This document shows, one piece after another, positions 16,800 through 26,001 of a stretch of DNA of 64,000 nt. Made by a program: the position numbers and the translations under genes. Numbering within the stretch: position 1 is the first letter of the stretch; each line of letters starts with the position of its first letter. The notes beneath the pieces are model-generated. The model did no database searches. It was not told where the DNA came from and saw nothing but the letters and a program-made list of their open reading frames with translations. The stretch spans positions 1 through 64,000 of the forward strand of contig JAEWYS010000020.1 in assembly GCA_023458555.1 (NCBI GenBank), in the 5' to 3' direction. Origin of the DNA: Bacteroidota bacterium (GTDB lineage Bacteria; Bacteroidota; Bacteroidia; Cytophagales; Cytophagaceae).

Positions 16800-17798
16800 T
16801 TGGCTTCAGAGAACTTTATCGACTATGTCAAAATTAATGGCCGCTCCGGTTCAGGTGGGGCCGGCTCTATTCATTTCAGAAGAGAAAAACATGTAGCCAA
16901 AGGCGGACCTGACGGGGGAAACGGCGGCAGAGGCGGAAATATTATTCTCAAAGGGAATAAGCAATTGTGGACGCTCCTTCATCTTAAATACCAGAAGCAC
17001 ATAATTGCCTCATCAGGAGGAAACGGTGAAGGAGGATGCAGAACAGGCGCCGACGGGAAAGACGTGATTCTTGAAGTTCCCATAGGCACTATTGCCAAAG
17101 ATGCGGAGACTGGAGAAGTCCTTCTTGAAATTACCGAAGATAATCAGACCGCCATACTGCTTGCAGGAGGACGCGGCGGACTTGGAAACATTAATTTCAA
17201 AACCGCTACCAATCAGGCTCCGCGAATAGCACAGCCCGGTGAACCTGGACAGGACTGCTGGTTTGTGCTGGAACTCAAAATACTGGCAGATGTCGGACTT
17301 GTCGGATTTCCCAATGCAGGTAAATCAACTTTGTTGTCAAAAGTATCTGCCGCAAAACCTGAAATAGCCGATTACCCGTTTACCACACTCACCCCAAATC
17401 TGGGGGTGGTAAGATATCGTGAGGATCGTTCATTCGTAATGGCCGATATACCAGGCATAATCGAAGGAGCTGCAGAAGGGCGCGGACTGGGAATCCGGTT
17501 TCTCAGACATATTGAACGAAATCCGGTCCTGCTTTTTATGATTCCTTCCGATTCTGAAGATATCCGGAAAGAATACGGAATTCTGCTGAATGAACTAAAA
17601 AAGTATAATCCTGAGTTACTGGACAAGAAGCGTCTGCTCGCCATATCAAAATCTGATATGCTGGATGAGGAATTAAAAGAAGAAATGAAAGTAGAGCTCA
17701 AAAAAAACATTTCCATTCCATGGATATTTATCTCTTCGTATACACAAAAAGGTATTGATGAACTGAAAGATCTCATTTGGCATACTCTTAATGACTGA
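16800..17798 (+). CDS. obg: Obg family GTPase
   Basis: Essential ribosome-associated GTPase. Residues 1-155 form the glycine-rich Obg fold (GGAGSIHFRREK, GGPDGGNGGRGG). The G domain shows GFPNAGKST (169-177), DIPGIIEGAAEG, a G4 variant SKSD in place of NKxD, and an SSYT-type G5. At 332 residues it lacks the extra C-terminal domain seen in some relatives. The start is TTG 16800, the only one that keeps the conserved N-terminus ASENFIDYVKI. Confidence 0.95.
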   Translation: MASENFIDYVKINGRSGSGGAGSIHFRREKHVAKGGPDGGNGGRGGNIILKGNKQLWTLLHLKYQKHIIASSGGNGEGGCRTGADGKDVILEVPIGTIAKDAETGEVLLEITEDNQTAILLAGGRGGLGNINFKTATNQAPRIAQPGEPGQDCWFVLELKILADVGLVGFPNAGKSTLLSKVSAAKPEIADYPFTTLTPNLGVVRYREDRSFVMADIPGIIEGAAEGRGLGIRFLRHIERNPVLLFMIPSDSEDIRKEYGILLNELKKYNPELLDKKRLLAISKSDMLDEELKEEMKVELKKNISIPWIFISSYTQKGIDELKDLIWHTLND

Positions 17799-17883
17799 TT
17801 TACGCCATAATGGCAGCAAATAACCGGTGGCAAAGTAATTGCCTCCATACCCACAGACATTAAAACAAAACTCATATAAAACG

Positions 17884-18459
17884 ATGGCTAAGGAAGAAGA
17901 AAAAAAATCTACTATCGAACATGGTGACAACGAAGCTACCGTAGAAAATGAAAAAGCAGAGGAACCTGTTGCGCAAAACCAAAATGAAAACGGCACAGAG
18001 GAGGAGAACGAACTGACAAAAGCAAAGAAAGAGGCCGATGAACTCCGTGACAAGTATTTAAGACTGTATTCTGAATTTGAAAACTTCAGACGCAGAACAA
18101 GCAAAGAAAAAAGTGACCTGATCAAGACTGCCAATGAAGAAGTTCTCCTTGCTCTTCTTCCGGTAATAGATGATTTTGAGAGAGCCAGAAAATCAATAAA
18201 TGATTCAATCGGAATCGAAGTCATCCGGGAAGGCATAGAACTTGTTTTTAATAAGCTTTATAAGGTCCTTGAAAGCAAAGGACTGAAAGCTATGGAATCG
18301 CCGGTAGGCAAAGAATTTGACAGTGAAATCCAGGAAGCGATCACACAGGCTCCGGCTCCTTCTGAAGACCTGAAAGGAAAAGTCATTGATGAAATCGAAA
18401 AAGGCTACTGCCTCAATGACAAGGTGATTCGTTTTGCCAAAGTTATAATAGGATCATAA
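17884..18459 (+). CDS. grpE: Nucleotide exchange factor GrpE
   Basis: Releases ADP from DnaK during chaperone cycles. ATG 17884 gives 191 residues: an acidic, low-complexity N-terminus (about 1-55), a long coiled coil including the family stretch LYSEFENFRRRTSKEK, and the C-terminal beta domain with the conserved GKVIDEIEKGYCLNDKVIR. It precedes dnaJ by 3 nt, forming a grpE-dnaJ operon; dnaK is not in this window. Confidence 0.95.
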   Translation: MAKEEEKKSTIEHGDNEATVENEKAEEPVAQNQNENGTEEENELTKAKKEADELRDKYLRLYSEFENFRRRTSKEKSDLIKTANEEVLLALLPVIDDFERARKSINDSIGIEVIREGIELVFNKLYKVLESKGLKAMESPVGKEFDSEIQEAITQAPAPSEDLKGKVIDEIEKGYCLNDKVIRFAKVIIGS

Positions 18460-18462
18460 AGA

Positions 18463-19599
18463 ATGGCCAAAAGAGACTACTACGAAATATTAGGTGTAAG
18501 CAAATCAGCAACTCCGGATGAAATAAAGAAAGCATACCGGAAAGTTGCTATTAAGTATCATCCGGACAAAAATCCGGATGACCCTTCAGCAGAAGAAAAA
18601 TTTAAAGAAGCTGCGGAAGCCTACGAGGTATTGAGCAATCCGGAAAAAAAACAGCGCTACGACCAATACGGTCATCAGGGCGTCGGTGGTGGTGGATTCT
18701 CCGGCGGTGGCATGAATATGGATGATATATTCAGCCAGTTCGGAGACATTTTCGGCGGAACCGGATTTGAAGGTTTTTTCGGTGGCGGTGGTCGAAACAG
18801 GCCTGGTACTAAAAGAGGTTCTAATCTCCGGATTAAACTAAAGCTTACCCTGCAGGAAATAGCACAGGGCGCTGAAAAGAAAATCAAGGTAAAAAGGCAC
18901 GTAGCCTGTGATGACTGCGGTGGCAACGGAGCTAAAAACGGTACAGAGGTAAGAAAATGTCCCGTATGTAATGGAAGCGGCCAGGTCAAAAAAGTAGTCA
19001 ATACCATGTTTGGTCAGATGGTGTCCGCATCTGCCTGCCATAATTGCCAGGGAGAAGGATCCGTAGTCAGTACACCATGCCCTACCTGTCATGGAGACGG
19101 AAGACAGCTGAAGGAAGAGACTATCAATATCAAGGTTCCTGCCGGAGTTATGGAAGGCATGCAGCTTTCCATGAACGGAAAAGGCAATGTACCTCAACGT
19201 GGTGGTGTTGCGGGAGATCTGCTCATCGTTATTGAAGAAGTCGAAGATCCGCAATTAAAAAGAGACGGGCTGAATGTTATCTTTGATCTCTACATAAGTT
19301 TTATCGATGCAGTAATGGGCGCTGACGTAGAAGTACCAACGATTGATGGCAAAGTAAAAATCAAGATTGAACCCGGTACACAAAGTGGCAAAGTACTTCG
19401 GCTCAAAGGAAAAGGAATCCGGGACATTAACAGCTACAGTACAGGAGACGAGCTTGTACACGTCAACGTATGGACTCCCAAACAACTTTCAAAAGAAGAA
19501 AAGAGTCTGCTAATGCAGTTAAAGGATTCTGACAATTTCAAGCCAGACCCGGGCAAGTCCGAGAAAGGTTTTTTTGATAAAATGAAAGAATTCTTTTAA
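18463..19599 (+). CDS. dnaJ: Chaperone DnaJ
   Basis: Type I Hsp40 that delivers clients to DnaK and stimulates its ATPase. The 378-residue protein has a J domain with His33-Pro34-Asp35, a G/F-rich linker (about 70-115), four zinc motifs (CDDCGGNG, CPVCNGSG, CHNCQGEG, CPTCHGDG) and the C-terminal substrate-binding domains. It is directly downstream of grpE. Confidence 0.97.
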   Translation: MAKRDYYEILGVSKSATPDEIKKAYRKVAIKYHPDKNPDDPSAEEKFKEAAEAYEVLSNPEKKQRYDQYGHQGVGGGGFSGGGMNMDDIFSQFGDIFGGTGFEGFFGGGGRNRPGTKRGSNLRIKLKLTLQEIAQGAEKKIKVKRHVACDDCGGNGAKNGTEVRKCPVCNGSGQVKKVVNTMFGQMVSASACHNCQGEGSVVSTPCPTCHGDGRQLKEETINIKVPAGVMEGMQLSMNGKGNVPQRGGVAGDLLIVIEEVEDPQLKRDGLNVIFDLYISFIDAVMGADVEVPTIDGKVKIKIEPGTQSGKVLRLKGKGIRDINSYSTGDELVHVNVWTPKQLSKEEKSLLMQLKDSDNFKPDPGKSEKGFFDKMKEFF

Positions 19600-19633
19600 C
19601 AGGAAAATATCAATTGTATCTGAATTGTATAAG

Positions 19634-19661
19634 GCATCGGCACTCCGGTGCTTTATTCTTT
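19634..19661 (+). terminator. Probable terminator after dnaJ
   Basis: Stem GCATCGG (19634-19640) / CCGGTGC (19645-19651) with loop CACT and one G-U pair, followed by a T-rich tail TTTATTCTTTT. Confidence 0.6.
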
Positions 19662-19689
19662 TATACCTTATCATAATTTCCCTTTCATA

Positions 19690-20976
19690 ATGGTTTCTTT
19701 TGAAGAGTTAAAACTTAACCGCCAACTAATCAACGCTACCGAGGATCTGGGCTATACAGAACCTTCAGAGATCCAGTACAAAGCCATTCCGCAAATACTT
19801 GCCGGACATGACCTGCTGGGAATAGCTCAGACAGGCACCGGAAAAACTGCTGCCTATCTGCTGCCGGTACTTATGAAGGCCAAATATGCACAGGGAGCTG
19901 ATCCCAGAGTGCTTATCTTTGCTCCCACCCGTGAATTATGTATTCAAATCAACGAAAATATCAGGGAGCTGGCTAAATACACCGATCTGAGACATACTGC
20001 CATTTATGGGGGAACCGGAATGAAAAGCCAGGTTGAAGCCATCAGTGCCGGCATCGATATCCTCGTTGCTACCCCCGGACGGTTTATGGATATTTATCTG
20101 AAAGGAGAGATCAAAGTCAAACAAATCAAAACGCTGGTACTTGACGAGGCAGACAAAATGATGGATATGGGCTTTATGCCACAAATCAGGCGGATTCTTG
20201 AGGTTATTCCCACCAAGCGTCAGAATCTTCTTTTTTCGGCGACCTTTCCCGAAAAGGTAGAACGCTGGTCTGAAGAGTTTCTGGAGTTTCCTATGCGAAT
20301 CGAAGTAACTCCACAGGCTACTCCGGTAGAAACGGTCAGACAGAAGCTTTACAAGATTCCCAATCTCAAGACCAAAATAAACCTGCTGCACTATCTGCTC
20401 AACGATCCTGCCTTTTCCAAAGTCATCATATTTTCCAGAACCAGAAAAAATGCCGATAATATCTTCAATTTTGTACAGAGAAAAGTGGACCGGAATACCC
20501 GGGTAATCCATGCTAATAAGGATCAGAATACCCGGATCAACGCCATGGATGCTTTCAAAGACGGAGAAGTCCGCATACTGGTTTCAACGGATGTTGCTGC
20601 CAGAGGAATCGATGTATCTCAGGTCTCGCATGTAATCAATTTTGATGTACCCATCGTATATGAAGATTATGTACATCGAATCGGACGTACCGGAAGAGCC
20701 AAAAACACAGGAGAAGCGATTACTTTTGCCAACAAGGCAGAAGAATATCATATAGAGGAAATCGAAAGAATCATACAGATGCCTATTCCTCTGTATGATA
20801 TACCTGACGAAGTTGAAGTTGAGAAAACGGGTTTTGAAGAAAAACAGGAAATCGACCGTGAAATCGACCTGATACGAAGACGAAGAGATCCTGAGTTCAA
20901 AGGCGCTTTTCATGAAAAAAAAGTGATAAAATCAGACAAAAGCAAGAAAGCCGAAAAACGAAAAAAAAGACGTTAA
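19690..20976 (+). CDS. DEAD-box ATP-dependent RNA helicase
   Basis: ATG 19690 gives 428 residues. The helicase motifs appear in order: a Q-motif region (PSEIQYKAIPQI), AQTGTGKTA, PTRELCIQI, TPGR, DEAD, SAT, and in the second RecA domain VSTDVAARGIDV and HRIGRTGRA. The C-terminus is a short basic tail rich in Lys and Arg (KKAEKRKKRR), which often binds RNA. RhlE-like by overall shape; likely roles are ribosome assembly or RNA turnover. No terminator hairpin is visible after it. Confidence 0.95.
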   Translation: MVSFEELKLNRQLINATEDLGYTEPSEIQYKAIPQILAGHDLLGIAQTGTGKTAAYLLPVLMKAKYAQGADPRVLIFAPTRELCIQINENIRELAKYTDLRHTAIYGGTGMKSQVEAISAGIDILVATPGRFMDIYLKGEIKVKQIKTLVLDEADKMMDMGFMPQIRRILEVIPTKRQNLLFSATFPEKVERWSEEFLEFPMRIEVTPQATPVETVRQKLYKIPNLKTKINLLHYLLNDPAFSKVIIFSRTRKNADNIFNFVQRKVDRNTRVIHANKDQNTRINAMDAFKDGEVRILVSTDVAARGIDVSQVSHVINFDVPIVYEDYVHRIGRTGRAKNTGEAITFANKAEEYHIEEIERIIQMPIPLYDIPDEVEVEKTGFEEKQEIDREIDLIRRRRDPEFKGAFHEKKVIKSDKSKKAEKRKKRR

Positions 20977-21516
20977 AACATTAATAAGCATCAAAAACAA
21001 TCTTATCGAATTCACAAAAGTTTTAATCTAAAACTCCTTTACATTTCACTAAGTATGTATTACCTTTGTAAGGTCATTCAGTGATGACAACTACTGAGAA
21101 AAAAAGAATTAAAAATATTTAAGATTCCATAGCTGGTTGAAAGATCTTGGGGATTTGGTGGAGCCTTCTGCCTGCCCCAAGAGTTTTTTTTAGGGGTAGT
21201 CCAACTTTCATCACATCGAAAAGCTACAATAAACTTCATTGAGTAAGCAATACAAGGAAAAATAGAGCTTGTTTTTAAAGTAAGCATATCTGCTTTTCTG
21301 GATTTGCAATACAGAAACAATATCGTAGGTTCTTCGAACTGTTTTTAGTTTCTCTGTTCCTATTATTAGGCTCTATTGGAATGAGCCGGAATGGATTGAA
21401 AATTTCCAATCGTTTGGATTCCCTGGTGATTATTATTCCTATGACCTCCAGGAAAATTATTAATTTTCACACCAAAATAAACGACCTGAGGCCTTACAAA
21501 TAGTCTTCGCTCACTT
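20977..21516. other. Gene-poor stretch, no supported gene
   Basis: About 540 nt between the helicase stop and the terminator of the leucine-rich protein gene. All frames are interrupted. It holds one promoter-like element (21038-21068) followed by a 12-codon open frame (MTTTEKKRIKNI) and then stops in all frames, so it may be a decayed gene. An 80-codon minus-strand frame at 21078-21320 has no start context and no recognisable features. Confidence 0.5.
21038..21068 (+). promoter_or_regulatory. Promoter-like element without an intact gene
   Basis: TTTA (21038-21041), 19 nt, then TACCTTTG (21061-21068), an exact TAnnTTTG match. It points into sequence with only a 12-codon frame starting at 21084. 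Confidence 0.35.
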
Positions 21517-21546
21517 AAAAAAAGAGGGACTCATCAAGGCCCCTCT
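21517..21546 (-). terminator. Intrinsic terminator after the leucine-rich protein gene
   Basis: On the minus strand AGAGGG, a 12-nt loop and CCCTCT are followed by a run of seven T. It lies 30 nt after the stop of the gene at 21576. Confidence 0.75.
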
Positions 21547-21575
21547 CATGTTATACTTCAATTGTTTTTTTACTT

Positions 21576-22403
21576 CTATCGCTTCACAACCCTGGCATAT
21601 CGCTCCCCAAGACGAATCAGATATACCCCACCTGACCAATTGGCTGTCTCAATACGGTCCGTGTTTGTATAACTACCCAGCTCCAGGCCGCCCAAATCAT
21701 ATACCCTGACATCATCGTACACAGCGCCCAGATACAAAACATTCTCTACAGGATTAGGATAGGTACCGGACTGATTCTCCGATTCAAAAGCAAGTCCTGT
21801 TACCAGGCAATCGATCCGATTGGGAGAGACTGTAAAATCCTTAGCTGTAATCCATTCAGGACGTTCCGGAATAATAGATAAGCAATTATAAGAAGCATTC
21901 AGAAAAGTAAGATTATTAGAAAACTCTGGCATTTGAACAAGATAGTTATTCCTGCAATTCAATGTAGTTAACAGCTGAGGAAGTGATGGCAACTCGACTA
22001 ATTGGTTATTATTACATACCAAAAAAGTCAGCGATGGAGGAAGAGCAGAAAACCTGGTCAATTGATTATTCTCGCAATTCAAGACATCTAACAACTGAGA
22101 AAGCTCTGGCAGCTCGGTTAATTGATTGTAAGAGCAATCTAGATACGCTAAAGAAGTAAAATACTGTACACCTTCTAAGGATTGTATATCTCTATTTTTA
22201 ACATCTAACACCCAAAGACTCGCTACCGCTTCATGATCCGCATTCATTTCACCAGTTTCGTTGAAAACCTCGGCAGGAAGGATCTCAAGTAAAGCAGATA
22301 GAAAGTTAGGATCAGGAATCGTTACATAATTTTGAGCCTTTGCTGACCCAAAGAGTCCTGTGCAGGCTAAAAGGAGGAATAAAAATGTTATATTTTTGTG
22401 CAT
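21576..22403 (-). CDS. Secreted leucine-rich repeat protein with type IX (type A) sorting domain
   Basis: ATG 22403 gives 275 residues: a signal peptide (MHKNITFLFLLLACTGLFGSAKAQ), a short N-terminal region, then five leucine-rich repeats of 20-21 residues with the pattern L-x-x-L-(D/N)-C-x-x-N-Q-L-x-x-(L/F)-P. It ends in a C-terminal sorting domain of about 65 residues beginning TYPNPVENVLYL and closing with VYLIRLG and a basic tail VVKR. Export by the type IX system and attachment at the cell surface are expected from that domain. The repeat region probably binds a protein or glycan partner. A longer reading from 22454 lacks a good signal peptide. Confidence 0.9.
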   Translation of the reverse strand: MHKNITFLFLLLACTGLFGSAKAQNYVTIPDPNFLSALLEILPAEVFNETGEMNADHEAVASLWVLDVKNRDIQSLEGVQYFTSLAYLDCSYNQLTELPELSQLLDVLNCENNQLTRFSALPPSLTFLVCNNNQLVELPSLPQLLTTLNCRNNYLVQMPEFSNNLTFLNASYNCLSIIPERPEWITAKDFTVSPNRIDCLVTGLAFESENQSGTYPNPVENVLYLGAVYDDVRVYDLGGLELGSYTNTDRIETANWSGGVYLIRLGERYARVVKR

Positions 22404-22779
22404 GGTAAAAATTATTTTACATGCGAAAAAATAACTTAAACAACTTAAATGCAAGCATTATCATCAAAATCGGTGCTTTTACTTTACGATCATGAAAAAC
22501 AGGTCGAATGACTCGTGAGGTGATTCCAAAAATGGGCTTCGACAGGCTCAACCCCATGCGGTTTTCAACTTCCAACGAGCAATGGGAAAGTCACAACCTG
22601 AGACGCCTGAAGCCTGAGACTCTCGCAGCCTGAGGCTCTCGAAGGCAGAGAGGCTTCGACAAGCTCAGCCTCCGTATATCCAGCCAGCTGTTAGAAACAA
22701 AAAGAGAGGCTTCGAGAACCTCAGCCTGCGTGCTATATATAAAACACCCAATTACTTCCCAAGACATGCACTCCTCCCC
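22404..22779. other. Intergenic stretch with repeat cluster
   Basis: 376 nt between two minus-strand genes. The part next to 22403 is AT-rich and should hold the promoter of the leucine-rich protein gene, though no exact TAnnTTTG is seen. The rest, 22535-22726, is a cluster of related short repeats; the copy nearest lutB may also terminate its transcript. Confidence 0.6.
22535..22726. repeat. Cluster of 19-nt imperfect palindromes and 16-nt tandem copies
   Basis: Three copies of GGCTTCGACAAGCTCAGCC-like units lie at 22535-22553, 22652-22670 and 22708-22726 in one orientation. Between them are overlapping copies of the same motif in the opposite orientation at 22596, 22612 and 22628 with a 16-nt period (core GCCTGAG-x-CTCTCG). 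Each can fold as a small hairpin with arms GGCT/AGCC. The copy at 22708 is followed on the minus strand by CTCTTTTTG and could terminate the lutB transcript. The look is that of a REP-type dispersed repeat. Confidence 0.7.
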
Positions 22780-24171
22780 TCAGATATCCTTTCGGTTTTC
22801 TTCGCGTTGCCGCCAGAGTTGGTTAAAGGACTTTGGAGCCACTTTAATAACCTCACGTCGCTTGGACCAGGTTTTTCGGAACAAAATACTAACAACAGCA
22901 TTCTTTATCCTGGCAGGAGCCATATTGATCAGTGATCTGTTCAGCATCGCTTTCTGCCATATCCCAAATCCGAACTTTTCCGCTTTATCATTCAGGCCAT
23001 CTTTTACACTCTGCTGCCTGTTGAGCAAAAGCAACTCATGAATAGGGATGCGCACAGGACAGACAGTGGTACAGGAACCACATAATGAACTGGCATAGCT
23101 CAGATGCTTATATTTGTCCATACCCATATACTGCGGACTTATTATAGACCCGATGGGGCCACTATAGGTGGTTTTATAGGTATGGCCGCCTATATTTTTG
23201 TACACAGGACAAGTATTCAGACAGGCGCCGCAACGGATACATTTAAGAGCCGCTCGTTTATCCACATCCGCAAGCAGCTCCGAACGCCCGTTATCCAGTA
23301 ATACTACATACATTTCTTCAGGGCCATCCGTTTCACCGGCTTTCCGCGGGCCGGTTATCACAGAGTTATACACCGTTACATGCTGACCGGTTCCGCTGGT
23401 GGCCAGCATCTGCCACATGAGTCCAAGATCATTGATTGAGGGAATAAGTTTTTCGATACCGACTACAGCGATATGTGTCTTGGGGAATGTGGTGGAAAGT
23501 CTGGCGTTTCCTTCATTTTCCGTAAGGGCAATACCCCCGACATCCGCGACCAGAAAGTTGCCACCGGTAATGCCGATATCTGCTGTAAGGTATCGCTGCC
23601 GAAGCAGTTTTCTGGCCGTCAGTGTCAGTTCTGTAGCATCATCTGTAAGAGGAATACCCAGTTTGTCCGCAAACAGCTCTGATATATCCTTTTTGGACAT
23701 ATGCATAGCCGGGGTAACAATATGGTAGGGCTTCTGTCCGGCAAGCTGGACGATATATTCTCCAAGATCAGTTTCGACCACATCTACACCATGTTTCTCC
23801 AGAAATTCATTCAGATGAATCTCTTCTGTAGTCATTGTCTTGGATTTCACCACTGACCTGGCATTTTTTGCGTCCATTATTTTCCAGATCTCCTGCAGCG
23901 CTTCTTCCGTATTCTGCGCCCAGATCACTTTCCCTCCGTTGCGGGTAAAGTTCTGCTCAAATTCCAGCAGGTATTTGTCCAGATTGAGAATCGTGTGCTG
24001 CTTGATATAGGAAGCCCGGTCTCTGGCCCGCTCATGATCAGAAAATACCTTTAAGCCCCGGTCTACCGCCTCGTTGTAGCGTCCTATATTAAAGCGGATC
24101 TTACGTCTGTGCTCAGGATCAAACGCTTTTTCTTCTGATTCGCTCTGAAACTGTTTCAGTATTTCGTTCAT
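22780..24171 (-). CDS. lutB: LutB/LldF-type iron-sulfur lactate utilisation protein
   Basis: Subunit of the non-flavin L-lactate dehydrogenase LutABC. The 463-residue protein has the LUD domain (residues about 60-300, with TGGNFLVADVGGIALTENEGN) followed by two ferredoxin-type [4Fe-4S] motifs, CIRCGACLNTCPVY and CGSCTTVCPVRIP, and a C-terminal helical tail. LutA and LutC are not beside it; the only neighbour in the operon is an M28 peptidase whose stop lies 2 nt downstream of its start side (24174). Confidence 0.9.
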   Translation of the reverse strand: MNEILKQFQSESEEKAFDPEHRRKIRFNIGRYNEAVDRGLKVFSDHERARDRASYIKQHTILNLDKYLLEFEQNFTRNGGKVIWAQNTEEALQEIWKIMDAKNARSVVKSKTMTTEEIHLNEFLEKHGVDVVETDLGEYIVQLAGQKPYHIVTPAMHMSKKDISELFADKLGIPLTDDATELTLTARKLLRQRYLTADIGITGGNFLVADVGGIALTENEGNARLSTTFPKTHIAVVGIEKLIPSINDLGLMWQMLATSGTGQHVTVYNSVITGPRKAGETDGPEEMYVVLLDNGRSELLADVDKRAALKCIRCGACLNTCPVYKNIGGHTYKTTYSGPIGSIISPQYMGMDKYKHLSYASSLCGSCTTVCPVRIPIHELLLLNRQQSVKDGLNDKAEKFGFGIWQKAMLNRSLINMAPARIKNAVVSILFRKTWSKRREVIKVAPKSFNQLWRQREENRKDI

Positions 24172-24173
24172 AT

Positions 24174-25748
24174 CTATTCTGCTTCCACATCCACCTCAAT
24201 GGACTGATCATAATTGGCCAGATCCCAGATTGTATAGAAGATCAGTCTGGAAATTTTACTTACTTTTTCAAAATCGATCTTATCTACCGTATCTGTTGGC
24301 TGGTGATAATCTTCATGTACTCCATTGAAATAAAATATTACCGGAATATTATTCTTGGCAAAGTTATAATGATCCGAACGATAGTAAAAACGATTAGGAT
24401 CATCTCTCTTGTTATACCGATAATCAAGTTCTATCTCAGGCATATACGTGCTGGCAGCATTTTCACTTATAGTATGCAATGTAGTTGAAAGCCGGTCACT
24501 TCCGATCAGATAGATATAATCAGGTGTCTTGTGCAGGGTATCCATTCTTCCGATCATATCGATATTGATATTCGCAACGGTATTTTCCAGTGGAATCACA
24601 GGCTTATCTGTATAGTACTCCGACCCAAGCAGGCCTTTTTCTTCTGCGGTCACCGGCATAAACAGGATACTGCGTTTGGGACCTTTTCCATCTTTATCTG
24701 CTTCTGAAAACGCTTTGGCCAAGGCAATCACAGCTGCTGTTCCGCTGGCATCGTCATCCGCTCCATAATAGATCTTTCCATCCTCTATTCCCAGATGATC
24801 ATAGTGCGCGGTTACCACTATTACCTCATCTTTTTTCTCATTGCCTTCCAGAAAAGCCAGCACATTCTCCGTATCAAAAACTGATTTGTCTACTGAAACT
24901 TTTACTTCTACCTGAGCAGATTTAAATTTCTTTCTTTTTGCAGCAGGATCAGCCAGTGCTTTTTTGGCATCCTGCAACTCTGTCCCGGAAGTTTTCAGCA
25001 TCTCTGCCGCAAGACTGACAGGTACAAAAAACGCGCTGCCACCCCGCTGTTTATAATCAAAAGACAAGGCTGGCTGACTAAGATGGTGTTTTAAGGTATT
25101 TAAACGATTGTCAAAATCTTTATTGGTATTTCCAACCACAATAAAAACAGCTTTAGCGCCCTGCTTCTTTGCTTCTGTTGCTTTTCGTCTCCAGTCCTGC
25201 GCCCAATCAGAGGATGAGGTTTTGCCACTTACCAGCGATTTCCCATCAGCAAACGGCTCCCCCATAAATAGTACAACACCCTTTCCTTTTACATCAATAT
25301 TCTTATAATCAGAGTAATTTTCCGATTCTATTCCATAGCCCGCAAATACAATCGGCAATCTTTCAGCTTTTGCAAATTCGACATCACCATAAGCATAAAA
25401 ATCGGCCAGAAACGTTTTCCTGTTTTTACCAACATTGATATAAACCTCATTCCAGTTTCTGCGAACAAGATTAAAGAGCTGAAAATAGGATTTTCCCGTT
25501 TCTGTTCGGACAACAGGTTCAAGTCCGAAGGATTCGAACTGGTCTTTGAGGTACCTGGCTGCTTTCTTCTGACCGGGCGCTCCGGCTTCTCTTCCCTCGA
25601 GAGAGTCGGAAGCCAGTACATGCAGATACTCGCTCAACAGAGCTGGTGTAATAACGTCGGCAAATTGCAATGCACTTGAGTCCTTCTGAGCAGATACAGT
25701 TATGTTCAGAAGAATAAATCCTGTGATAAAACCCCAGATACGAATCAT
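24174..25748 (-). CDS. Secreted M28-family zinc aminopeptidase
   Basis: The 524-residue protein has a signal peptide (MIRIWGFITGFILLNITVSAQ), a protease-associated insert (about residues 130-260), and the M28 catalytic domain. The two-zinc ligand motifs are visible: TAHYDHLG, GADDDASGTA, TAEEKGLLGSEYY, NIDMIGR and VHEDYHQPTDT. It would release N-terminal residues from peptides in the periplasm or outside the cell. It is the first gene of a two-gene unit with lutB (2 nt apart). Confidence 0.93.
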   Translation of the reverse strand: MIRIWGFITGFILLNITVSAQKDSSALQFADVITPALLSEYLHVLASDSLEGREAGAPGQKKAARYLKDQFESFGLEPVVRTETGKSYFQLFNLVRRNWNEVYINVGKNRKTFLADFYAYGDVEFAKAERLPIVFAGYGIESENYSDYKNIDVKGKGVVLFMGEPFADGKSLVSGKTSSSDWAQDWRRKATEAKKQGAKAVFIVVGNTNKDFDNRLNTLKHHLSQPALSFDYKQRGGSAFFVPVSLAAEMLKTSGTELQDAKKALADPAAKRKKFKSAQVEVKVSVDKSVFDTENVLAFLEGNEKKDEVIVVTAHYDHLGIEDGKIYYGADDDASGTAAVIALAKAFSEADKDGKGPKRSILFMPVTAEEKGLLGSEYYTDKPVIPLENTVANINIDMIGRMDTLHKTPDYIYLIGSDRLSTTLHTISENAASTYMPEIELDYRYNKRDDPNRFYYRSDHYNFAKNNIPVIFYFNGVHEDYHQPTDTVDKIDFEKVSKISRLIFYTIWDLANYDQSIEVDVEAE

Positions 25749-25989
25749 ATTTCTCTAAAAATTAACGTTCAATTATTACCATTTCTGCCTGAAAGCAATT
25801 GCAAACCATACAACTCTCCGGTCCCCTGCCTGTTTCACTGGCAATCTTTCAAAGATACATTTTTACCTGCCAGATTCGATATGATTCAGCGCTTTTAATA
25901 ATAGCATATATACTTTACTAATACCAGGCGAAAGACCTTTTGAATCATTATGCCCGGCAGCATTGTTCTTCATATGGGCAAAAAATTAC

Positions 25990-25997
25990 TAAATTTG
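25990..25997 (+). promoter_or_regulatory. Candidate -7 element right at the rlmN start
   Basis: TAAATTTG, an exact consensus match, ends four nt before the rlmN ATG. A TTG lies 24 nt upstream of it. If used, transcription would begin at or within a few bases of the start codon, giving a leaderless message. Confidence 0.45.
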
Positions 25998-26001
25998 TGT
26001 T

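Noticed and set aside
17673..18236. 187-codon frame opposite obg and grpE
   Set aside because: Very Ser- and Phe-rich shadow of the Lys/Glu-rich grpE sequence.
21078..21320. 80-codon minus-strand frame in the gene-poor stretch
   Set aside because: No start context, no conserved pattern, many rare and aromatic residues in clusters; likely non-coding.
22535..22726. CRISPR array
   Set aside because: Repeat units vary, are in both orientations, and have no regular unique spacers; no cas genes nearby.
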